Of a DNA stretch of 64,000 bases, positions 57,179-64,000 are shown piece after piece. Every line of letters starts with the position of its first letter. The first letter of the stretch is position 1. Below the pieces are notes generated by a model. The model did not search any database. It was given only the letters and a program-made list of their open reading frames with translations, and was not told the origin of the DNA. The translations under genes and the position numbers were made by a program. The stretch lies in assembly GCA_937959275.1 (NCBI GenBank), contig CALGLU010000058.1:1-64000 (forward strand). Direction: 5' to 3'. The stretch comes from an uncultured Saprospiraceae bacterium. GTDB taxonomy: Bacteria; Bacteroidota; Bacteroidia; Chitinophagales; Saprospiraceae.

Positions 57179-59941
57179 ATGAAACTACTTCTACTATTCG
57201 TTTTTACCCTTTCGATTTCGATAACCAACACCTATTGTCAAACATTTACGATACAAGGTGAAATAAAAGACACGCTGAATCAAGGCATTGAGTTAGCTAC
57301 AGCTATACTGACTTTCAAAAAAGACTCCTTAATGGCTGGTTTTTCAATCACAAATCCGAAAGGAAAGTTTAAAATTGATGATGTTGCAACAGGAGACTAT
57401 ATCCTTAGCTTGACCTTTCTTGGTATGACCGATATCTCTAAAGAAATTCGAGTCGAGGGAGATCAAGAACTAGGTGTCATAACGATGAAGTCAGTCAGTT
57501 CTGATTTAGAAACTGTCACTGTTACAGCAAGTCATATTCCTATCCAAATCAAAAAAGATACGATCCAATACAATGCAGATGCCTATAAAACAAGACCTGC
57601 AGCGAATGTAGAAGAACTACTTAAAAAATTACCTGGCATTGAAGTGGAAGACGACGGTACGATTACAGCTCATGGAGAAACGGTAGAAAACGTATTTGTA
57701 GATGGGAAAGAATTTTTCGGTAATGATCCAACTATTGCAACTAAAAATTTACCAGCATTAGTGATAGATAATGTTCAGGTGTATGATCAGCGATCGGACA
57801 TGGCAGAGTTTTCAGGCATAGATGATGGCGAGCGCCAAAAGTCAATCAATCTAGTGCTGAAGGAAGGTAAAAAGGCCGGATACTTTGGGAATGCTATGGC
57901 AGGAGCTGGAAGTGATGAACGCTATGAATCAAAGTTTAATATAAATCGCTTCACCAAGAAGACTCAATTTTCTGGTATTGGTATGATCAACAATACCAAT
58001 AAGCAAGGATTTTCTTTTGGCGAATATAGAGATTTTATGGGCGGGCTAGGCGGCATGATGAGAGGAGGCAATAGAGGTAATAGCTCAGGCCTACCTGTCT
58101 CGAATGGCGGATTAGGTGATGGGTTTGTGAAAACAGGAGCAGGAGGATTAAACTACAATGTTGAGCCTACTGAAAAAATAGAAATAAATTCCAGCTATTT
58201 TTTTAATCGAATTGAAAACGACCTACAGAGAGAACTAAATAGAGAAAGCTTATTAAGCAGGGACAATAGTTTTTCAACAATAGAAAACTCTGAACAACAA
58301 AACACGAATAATACTCATAATTTAAATTCAAAAATTGAAGCTAACATTGATAGTACTCAGAAAATCATTACACGGATAAGCGTAGGTTGGAACACAGGGA
58401 ATTCATTAGACAAAGGGACATCAGACAACACCAATCAACTCGACCAAATTCTGAGTGGGACTAACTATCTAAACCAAGCAGATGGGACTAGACTAACCGG
58501 AACCATTAATAGTAATTATTTGAAGCGTCTTTCAAAACCAGGAAGATTCTTTTCTGCAAACATGCGTTTTGGAATGTCTAACAATGATCAGGACTCAGAA
58601 CTCTATTCAATCAATCAATTTGATCAGGCCCAAACAATAGACACTCTGGATCAGGATCAAATATTAGCAAATTATCAGAATGATTACTTAATCAAGGTGT
58701 CATTAACAGAGCCTTTAGGGAGCAGGAAGTATCTTGAATTTAACGCAACTAGAAGAAACTTGGATAATGATTACAGGAAAGACTTTTTTGATATCACTTC
58801 AGCTGGTAGACTGTTGAATGATCAATTTAGCAATAACTATCTAAGAGATTACACTTACAATACGATTGGATCGAGTTTTAAAATCAATAAAGAAAAATCA
58901 AGCTTTACCCTAGCTGGCAACCTGCAACACTCCTCTTTGAATGGTTCGCTAGATGACAATGAAATTAATATTAACCAAGATTATTATTACTTCCTTCCCA
59001 ATTTAACTTGGAATTTTGATTTATCAGCAACTAAAAATTTGCGTATTCGTTATAATACAAATATCAGAGAACCAAGTTTAACACAACTTAATCCAATTCC
59101 TGATCTTTCGAATCCCTTAAATTTTTACGAAGGTAATCCGGACTTAAGACCTGCCTATAATCATCGCTTCAACATTAATTATAATAGCTATAGTCAATTT
59201 AGCAATATTGGCTTTTTCAGTTATTTAAATTTCAATTACACCAAAGACAACATTACCAATTCTCAGACAATTGACAACTCATTGAGACAGACGACGACGT
59301 CAGTAAACACGGACTACTTATTTTCAAGTTCTCTCTATTTCAATTTTAATGCACCTTTAAAATTTATTAAGCAAAGAATAAGTTTGTCTAATACCTTAAG
59401 CTATGTTGATCGCATCCTATTTTTAAATGCTGTTGAAAATAATGCTGAACAAATAACGAATCGAATAAACTTATCAATTGATAATTGGAATAAAGACTTT
59501 ATTGATATAAAAGTTGGCACCAACATTAATATAAATTCGATTTCCTACTCAGAAAATAATGACCGAAATCAGAATTATTTGAACTATGCCTATTTCATTG
59601 ATCTAGATCTTGATTTTAAAAATGACTGGAATATCAATACATATTTTAGAAACCAGATTTTTTCAGAAGAAGAGTTTGGGGATAAGATTCAGATTAGTCA
59701 ATGGCGTGCGGCAATCTCCAAAATACTTGGTGCATCTAAAAAATATAAAGTTGATTTATCTGGATTTGATTTATTAAACCAAAACCAAAATATAAATAGA
59801 ACAACGAGTGCAAATTATATTCAGGATGAACGTATTGCTTCTATTGGACGATTTTTCATGTTGAGTTTGACGTATTCTTTTTCAGGGTTTGGGCAGAACG
59901 GTCGTGGAGGTGGTAGAGGTGGGAGTAGAGGTAGGCGGTGA
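57179..59941 (+). CDS. TonB-dependent receptor, outer-membrane beta-barrel family
   Basis: A 920-residue protein. The signal peptide is about 1-20 (LLFVFTLSISITNTYCQ). An N-terminal carboxypeptidase-regulatory-like domain (about 23-105) is followed by a plug domain (TYKTRPAANVEELLKKLPGI type, then FFGNDPTIATKNLP) and a beta-barrel family region with many aromatic strand pairs. Glycine-rich loop GGLGGMMRGGNRGNSSG sits near residue 295. The end is Gly/Arg-rich (GFGQNGRGGGRGGSRGRR), like the tail of the preceding GLPGLI protein. No SusD gene is adjacent, so it is not a SusCD pair. The substrate is unknown. Confidence 0.9.
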   Translation: MKLLLLFVFTLSISITNTYCQTFTIQGEIKDTLNQGIELATAILTFKKDSLMAGFSITNPKGKFKIDDVATGDYILSLTFLGMTDISKEIRVEGDQELGVITMKSVSSDLETVTVTASHIPIQIKKDTIQYNADAYKTRPAANVEELLKKLPGIEVEDDGTITAHGETVENVFVDGKEFFGNDPTIATKNLPALVIDNVQVYDQRSDMAEFSGIDDGERQKSINLVLKEGKKAGYFGNAMAGAGSDERYESKFNINRFTKKTQFSGIGMINNTNKQGFSFGEYRDFMGGLGGMMRGGNRGNSSGLPVSNGGLGDGFVKTGAGGLNYNVEPTEKIEINSSYFFNRIENDLQRELNRESLLSRDNSFSTIENSEQQNTNNTHNLNSKIEANIDSTQKIITRISVGWNTGNSLDKGTSDNTNQLDQILSGTNYLNQADGTRLTGTINSNYLKRLSKPGRFFSANMRFGMSNNDQDSELYSINQFDQAQTIDTLDQDQILANYQNDYLIKVSLTEPLGSRKYLEFNATRRNLDNDYRKDFFDITSAGRLLNDQFSNNYLRDYTYNTIGSSFKINKEKSSFTLAGNLQHSSLNGSLDDNEININQDYYYFLPNLTWNFDLSATKNLRIRYNTNIREPSLTQLNPIPDLSNPLNFYEGNPDLRPAYNHRFNINYNSYSQFSNIGFFSYLNFNYTKDNITNSQTIDNSLRQTTTSVNTDYLFSSSLYFNFNAPLKFIKQRISLSNTLSYVDRILFLNAVENNAEQITNRINLSIDNWNKDFIDIKVGTNININSISYSENNDRNQNYLNYAYFIDLDLDFKNDWNINTYFRNQIFSEEEFGDKIQISQWRAAISKILGASKKYKVDLSGFDLLNQNQNINRTTSANYIQDERIASIGRFFMLSLTYSFSGFGQNGRGGGRGGSRGRR

Positions 59942-60118
59942 TTTTGTGGAGGTTTGAAGGAGGGAGGTTGAAGGAGGGAGGTTGAAGGGGGAAGGTTAGA
60001 GGGTTTGGAGGTTGGGGAGTGAAGGGTTAGGAGGGTCAAGGGAAGGAAGGTTGAAGGGGGAAGGGTGAAGGATGAAGCTTGAAGGAAGGGTGAAGGTTGA
60101 TTGAAGAGCTTGGAAGGT
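59942..60118 (+). repeat. G/A-rich repeated tract (GGTTGAAGGAGGGA-like)
   Basis: Between the receptor gene and the tatD-like gene the plus strand repeats GGTTGAAGGAGGGA with variations (AGGTTGAAGGGGGAAGG, GAAGGGTGAAGG). Cytosine is nearly absent and runs of 3-5 G are frequent. It continues the G-rich codons of the receptor tail. The sequence has the composition needed for G-quadruplex structures in RNA or non-template DNA. No gene or ordinary hairpin terminator is visible in it. Confidence 0.75.
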
Positions 60119-60124
60119 GGCTAA

Positions 60125-60901
60125 TTAACTTGTGGCCTTTTTGGCGAATAACAGCTTGGCATTTTCACTGGTTTGGGCAGCAAGTTCTTCGATACTTATC
60201 TTTTTTATATCACAGATCTTTTGTGCAATTAATGGGATGTATTTGGATTCGTTGCGTTTGCCGCGGTGAGGGTGTGGCGTTAAAAATGGAGCATCGGTTT
60301 CAAGAACTAAATGTTCGGTTGGAATATCCACAACAACCTTATCCAATCCTGAGTTTTTAAATGTCACTACACCGCCAATACCGATTAAGAAGCCTAAGTC
60401 AATAATTTGCATAGCTTGGTCAAGAGTGCCTGTAAAGCAATGGAATATTCCTGTTAAGTCTTCATGAGCATTTTGCTTTATCATTTGAATACATTCGTCC
60501 AATGAATCCCTAGAATGAATGATGACTGGTAGTTGATTTTCGATACCCCACTCTATCTGTGTTTGAAATGCTATTTCCTGTTCTTTTATAAATTCTTTAC
60601 TCCAATAAAAATCAAGCCCCACCTCACCTACAGCAATATATGGATAAGAATCCAGTTCAGACTTAATTACTTGCAACACATCTTTATAATCACCAAATAC
60701 TGAACACGGATGCAGCCCCATCATCGGCACACACATATCAGGATAATCAAGAACACAGGCCTTCACCTGACTGATAGATTTGACATCAATATTAGGCAGA
60801 TAGAGTTTATCAACGCCTTCTTCTTTGGCAAGCTGCATACAAGTAGCTCTATCCTCATCAAACTTTTCTAAATAAATATGTGTATGTGTATCAATAAACA
60901 T
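60125..60901 (-). CDS. TatD-family metal-dependent hydrolase
   Basis: A 258-residue protein beginning MFIDTHTHIYLEKFDED with the HxH metal motif. Other family blocks: VGEVGLDFYW with the bridging Glu, PVIIHSRDSLDEC, GIFHCFTGT, ETDAPFLTPHPHRG. These match TatD-type nucleases/hydrolases, which have 3'-5' exonuclease activity in E. coli, and the length is normal. It is convergent to the G-rich tract and divergent from the RNase H gene (13-base gap). Confidence 0.93.
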   Translation of the reverse strand: MFIDTHTHIYLEKFDEDRATCMQLAKEEGVDKLYLPNIDVKSISQVKACVLDYPDMCVPMMGLHPCSVFGDYKDVLQVIKSELDSYPYIAVGEVGLDFYWSKEFIKEQEIAFQTQIEWGIENQLPVIIHSRDSLDECIQMIKQNAHEDLTGIFHCFTGTLDQAMQIIDLGFLIGIGGVVTFKNSGLDKVVVDIPTEHLVLETDAPFLTPHPHRGKRNESKYIPLIAQKICDIKKISIEELAAQTSENAKLLFAKKATS

Positions 60902-60914
60902 AAATTCGCTTTAT

Positions 60915-61544
60915 ATGGCAAAGAAACAAAAATACTATGTTGTTTGGCAGGGACATGAGCCAGGGATTTATGATTCATGGAAAGACTGTCAAATACAGAT
61001 AAAAAATTATCCAGGAGCTGAATATAAGTCATTTTCTTCAAGAGAAATTGCAGAAGATGCATTTCGTGGGCAATATCGAGATCATATCACCAAACAAGGG
61101 AAAGCGGCATTTATAGATCACTCATTGAATGAAAGCATTGAAAAAAATAGTATTGCAGTAGATGCAGCCTGTAGCGGAAATCCTGGAGCAATGGAATATA
61201 GGGGTGTTGATACGTTTACTCAGCAAGAGCTGTTTAGACAAGGTCCATTCTCTATGGGGACTAATAATGTAGGTGAGTTTTTAGCTTTAGTACATGCTCT
61301 AGCCATGCTTCAAAAGGAGCAAAAACTAGATACCAGTATATATTCAGACTCAAGAATTGCTATAAATTGGGTTAAGTTGAAAAGGACTAAAACTAAACTT
61401 AAGAAAACATCTAAGAATGAAATCCTGTTTCAGCTTATTCACAGAGCAGAGAAATGGCTCCATGAAAATGAATTCTCAAACCCTATATTGAAGTGGGAAA
61501 CTAAAATTTGGGGTGAAATTCCTGCAGATTTTGGTCGAAAATAG
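60915..61544 (+). CDS. Ribonuclease H family protein with N-terminal RNase H1 hybrid-binding domain
   Basis: A 209-residue protein. Residues 1-50 form the hybrid-binding domain (YYVVWQGHEPGIYDSWKDCQ, GAEYKSFSS), also called the caulimovirus-type domain. The catalytic part has the DEDD set: Asp in VDAACSGNPG, Glu in NNVGEFLALV, Asp in IYSDSRIAI and Asp in PADFGRK. It removes RNA from RNA-DNA hybrids. The start codon is 13 bases from the divergent tatD-like start, and the gene is complete. It is distinct from classical rnhA by its N-terminal domain. Confidence 0.9.
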   Translation: MAKKQKYYVVWQGHEPGIYDSWKDCQIQIKNYPGAEYKSFSSREIAEDAFRGQYRDHITKQGKAAFIDHSLNESIEKNSIAVDAACSGNPGAMEYRGVDTFTQQELFRQGPFSMGTNNVGEFLALVHALAMLQKEQKLDTSIYSDSRIAINWVKLKRTKTKLKKTSKNEILFQLIHRAEKWLHENEFSNPILKWETKIWGEIPADFGRK

Positions 61545-61593
61545 TTTCTAACATTTATTCCTATGTCGATTCTTTGTAGATCAGCTTTGGAGT

Positions 61594-62154
61594 CTATGCA
61601 AATCTATAAAATTTCATTTTGTAGTCGACATCAACCACACCTTTCCGAATTGACTCTAACTTGCGTTTGATTAGTCTTTTTTTAACCGGTTTGAGGTAAT
61701 CTAAGAATAGTTTTCCTTCAATATGATCATATTCATGCTGAATAACTCGCGCATTAATACCAGAGAATGATTGACTTTGCTTATTAAATTCTTCATCGTA
61801 ATATTCGATTTGAATTGATTTTTTTCGTTGGACATCACCTCGAATATTGGGAATACTCAAACAGCCCTCTTCATACGCCCATTCATTTCCTGTTTCTTCC
61901 AAGATTTGAGCATTAATAAATGTCTGCTTTATGCCATTATTTTCCTCGCCTTCATTCATAACTTGTTCTGTATCAATGATGAATAGCCGGATCGATTGGC
62001 CAATTTGTGGAGCAGCTAAACCAACGCCTTGTGCATTGTACATTGTCTCCCACATATCAGCAATGAGTTCAGGTAGAGTCGCATTGTCTTGATCAACTTC
62101 TACAGCTATTTTTTTAAGGACAGGGTGTCCATAAGCAATAATTGGTAATATCAT
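61594..62154 (-). CDS. def: Peptide deformylase
   Basis: A 186-residue enzyme that removes the formyl group from nascent protein N termini. Its three motifs are intact: GVGLAAPQIG, EEGCLSIP (Cys ligand) and QHEYDHIEG (two His ligands and catalytic Glu). It is of normal length. Its start codon overlaps the end of ruvX by 4 bases, so the pair is translationally coupled. Confidence 0.96.
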   Translation of the reverse strand: MILPIIAYGHPVLKKIAVEVDQDNATLPELIADMWETMYNAQGVGLAAPQIGQSIRLFIIDTEQVMNEGEENNGIKQTFINAQILEETGNEWAYEEGCLSIPNIRGDVQRKKSIQIEYYDEEFNKQSQSFSGINARVIQHEYDHIEGKLFLDYLKPVKKRLIKRKLESIRKGVVDVDYKMKFYRFA

Positions 62155-62561
62155 ATATGTCCTAAATACTCCTGCAAAATAATAACTGCACTCATCTTAT
62201 CTATTAAGTATTTGTCTTTTCTCTTAGATTTTTTTGTGCCGCTGAGGAATAATGCTTGTTTTGCCCGTACTGTAGTAAATCCTTCATCGATTGTATCTAT
62301 TTCGATAGCGGGGAATGCCTTGTGTATTCTATGGATTAATTGGTTAATCTGTTTTGCGATAGGCGTTGAGCTGCCATCTTCGTATTGAGGGCTTCCAAAA
62401 ACGATTTTCTCTACTGGTTCGGCTGAAAGATAATTTTTAACAAAATCAAACAGATTCATCGTATCAATGCCTTTTAACGGGCTGGCAATGATCTGTAAAG
62501 GATCAGTTACTGCTATACCACTTCGTTTTGCACCAAAATCGATCGCCATTATTCTGCTCAT
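62151..62561 (-). CDS. ruvX: Putative pre-16S rRNA nuclease / Holliday junction resolvase-like RuvX (YqgF)
   Basis: A 136-residue protein of the RNase H-like YqgF family. The first catalytic Asp is in MAIDFGAKRSGIAVTDP, with IVFGSPQYEDGSSTP and DEGFTTVRAKQAL following; the last Asp is in KYLIDKMSAVIILQEYL. Family members process the 5' end of 16S rRNA in E. coli and were first described as Holliday junction resolvases. The gene overlaps def by 4 bases. Confidence 0.93.
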   Translation of the reverse strand: MSRIMAIDFGAKRSGIAVTDPLQIIASPLKGIDTMNLFDFVKNYLSAEPVEKIVFGSPQYEDGSSTPIAKQINQLIHRIHKAFPAIEIDTIDEGFTTVRAKQALFLSGTKKSKRKDKYLIDKMSAVIILQEYLGHI

Positions 62562-62610
62562 ATACTCTTTACAATGCTTTTATTATGTCATTTGTTTCAA
62601 ATAGTTACAT

Positions 62611-62648
62611 AAAAAAAGGCCTCTTCTGGTAAAACCAGAAAGAGACCT
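62611..62648 (-). terminator. Terminator of the dockerin/T9SS protein gene
   Basis: On the minus strand GAGGTCTCTTTCTGGT pairs imperfectly with ACCAGAAGAGGCCT around a short loop, then seven T follow. It lies 33 bases after the stop at 62681 and before ruvX. Confidence 0.8.
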
Positions 62649-62680
62649 CATCCCAAAAACAGTAAACTATATCTTTAATA

Positions 62681-64000
62681 TTAATCTATAATTATCATTT
62701 GCTTTGTCTGTGTATCGCCTGCGAACTCTACTGTATAGTATAGAACTCCTGCATAATCTAAATCCTGTTTATTAAGTGCTATAGAGTGAGAACCAGCGTC
62801 ATAATACTTGTTTATTTGGTACATAATTTGACCTGTAAGCGAATGAACTGTGAATGACACATCTCCAGCTTGAGGTATACCAAATTTGATTTCTGTATTA
62901 TTCGTAAATGGATTTGGTAAGTTTTGATATAATTCTAACCCACTTATAGCATACTGCGTGTTCTCACTAGATAGAGCAACATCTAACACTTGCTCTCCTA
63001 TATAAGCTTCAGCTTTAGTAATTGATGAATTAATGGCAATTGCATCATACATAGCACCACTGGCATTCGATAGGAACTCAAGAGAGAATAATGTCTCACC
63101 TGAAGAATACTCGATCAAACTTCCTGAATGCCAACTTACTGTGACTTTACCATTCTTTGCATGGATACCAAAATTCTGATCAGTCATGACACTTTGATCA
63201 CCAATCTTAACATCCTTAAAGTTTAGCGTAGACCCATCAAAGTCAATCGTAAATTGGTACCCGTTTAATTCAATATTCTGAGCACTGACAAAAGGCATTG
63301 TTACAAGACCTTCAGAAAATTTCTCTTTGCTTCCTAAAGAAATAGTAAAGACTTCAGAACTTCTTGCTTCAGCGTTTTGAACGCCATTTAATTCAGCAGA
63401 GAAATTTACGTCACCAGTCTTCACAGCTAAGAAGTGAATATCCATATCCTGAGAAAGATCACTGATTTCATATTCGTCATCGTAATTACTCGCTAATGGA
63501 TTTTCTTCATCAAAGAATACATAGTCTTTATTAATGAAATTCCAAATATCATTATTAGGAAAAGTTTCTGTTAATCCTAAAATGACTTTACGAAGGCTCA
63601 CAATATCCAGAGCAGATACATTTTGATCATTATTAATATCTGCTGCAATGAATGTGTATGGCGTCTCTAGGTTACGCAAGCCTAAGATGTGTTTCTGGAT
63701 AAGAACCAAATCAAGTGTCGAAACACCGGTTACAGCAATACCCTCCATCTCAGGTTTAACAATATATTGTCCACCGATTGGCATATTAGGAAATGCATAA
63801 TAACCTTCATCATCGGTAGTGACTGATGATTCTGAACCTTGTAGTTTGACTTGTACATCTGAAACCATAACATTATCAGGTCTTGAAATTGATCCTGATA
63901 TGAGAGCTCTATTTCCATTTTGTACAACATTGTTCACTTTCGCATCACAACCCATCATGTCATCTCCTCCACATACTTGTCCATTGTCCTGGACTGATAT
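62681..64000 (-). CDS. T9SS cargo protein with dockerin-like repeats, C-terminal part (cut by window edge)
   Basis: The frame stays open to the window edge, beyond the first ATG at 63958, with ISVQDNGQVCGGDD preceding, so the true start is outside and 439 residues are seen. Visible parts: a carboxypeptidase-regulatory-like domain (ISGSISRPDNVMVSDVQVKL, TTDDEGYYAFPNMP); a dockerin-type pair (STLDLVLIQKHILGL, then DINNDQNVSALDIVSLRKVI); a cohesin-like or surface domain (FTIDFDGSTLNFKDVKIG); and a type-A CTD (LYQNLPNPFTNNTEIKFGIP) ending in IIID. It is exported by T9SS. The N-terminal part and function are unknown. Confidence 0.85.
   Translation of the reverse strand: MSVQDNGQVCGGDDMMGCDAKVNNVVQNGNRALISGSISRPDNVMVSDVQVKLQGSESSVTTDDEGYYAFPNMPIGGQYIVKPEMEGIAVTGVSTLDLVLIQKHILGLRNLETPYTFIAADINNDQNVSALDIVSLRKVILGLTETFPNNDIWNFINKDYVFFDEENPLASNYDDEYEISDLSQDMDIHFLAVKTGDVNFSAELNGVQNAEARSSEVFTISLGSKEKFSEGLVTMPFVSAQNIELNGYQFTIDFDGSTLNFKDVKIGDQSVMTDQNFGIHAKNGKVTVSWHSGSLIEYSSGETLFSLEFLSNASGAMYDAIAINSSITKAEAYIGEQVLDVALSSENTQYAISGLELYQNLPNPFTNNTEIKFGIPQAGDVSFTVHSLTGQIMYQINKYYDAGSHSIALNKQDLDYAGVLYYTVEFAGDTQTKQMIIID

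Noticed and set aside
59821-60039. 72-codon minus-strand frame over the G-rich tract
   Set aside because: Its Pro/Ser/Leu-rich product reflects the repeated composition of the tract and the receptor tail, not a gene.
1433-64000. tRNA or rRNA genes
   Set aside because: The intergenic spaces are short and none showed a cloverleaf-like set of stems with a T-loop motif.

Overview
The window comes from a member of the Bacteroidota, most likely class Saprospiria (Saprospiraceae or Lewinella-like). The evidence is an AT-rich genome, several secreted proteins ending in type IX secretion system (T9SS) sorting domains, a tandem pair of PorP/SprF proteins, a GLPGLI protein next to a TonB-dependent receptor, bactofilin beside AtpZ, a flavobacterial-type L32, SprB-type repeats and giant repeat-rich surface proteins. 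No phage, plasmid, CRISPR or tRNA features were seen. The only mobile element is a truncated ISAs1-like transposase at the left edge.

Layout. 1-435: 5' part of an ISAs1-like element. 436-615: a 34-bp perfect palindrome, then a GC-rich 46-bp tandem repeat. 734-1432 (-): atpZ and bactofilin, normally the head of the ATP synthase cluster, here followed by the repeats and IS instead of atpB. 1592-3819 (-): two PorP/SprF paralogues. 3911-6326 (-): a cytosolic trypsin-like protease with zinc ribbon and YbjN-like tail, overlapping an unknown 445-aa partner. 6463-12815: GSCFA protein, amidohydrolase, GbsR-like regulator, HEAT-cyclophilin lipoprotein and a T9SS-exported alpha/beta hydrolase. 12886-27267 (-): a 4793-aa adhesin-like protein. 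27561-31587 (-): a housekeeping run DUF177-rpmF-RidA-trpS-FAH-metK. 31710-37257: secreted metalloprotease, GAF histidine kinase, fumC and superoxide dismutase. 37334-47719 (-): a 3461-aa protein built of about 29 copies of a cysteine-containing ~114-aa repeat. 48026-52065 (-): small lipoprotein and dnaE. 52347-53528 (-): secreted protein with an IPTL-type C-terminal anchor. 53790-59941 (+): response regulator, 7TMR-DISM histidine kinase, GLPGLI protein and TonB-dependent receptor. 60125-62561: TatD, RNase H, def and ruvX. 62681 to the right edge (-): C-terminal part of a dockerin-containing T9SS cargo protein.

How it fits together. Much of the coding capacity is cell-surface: two giant proteins plus a hydrolase, a protease, an IPTL-type protein and a dockerin protein are exported, four of the six with visible or probable T9SS tails. 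The PorP/SprF pair may serve this secretion or gliding machinery. Rho-independent terminators flank several of the large genes and insulate them from the housekeeping blocks. The least explained items are the protease/445-aa pair, the 29-copy repeat protein with its recently duplicated 342-bp units, the GC-rich minisatellite at the IS junction, and the G-rich tract after the receptor gene.
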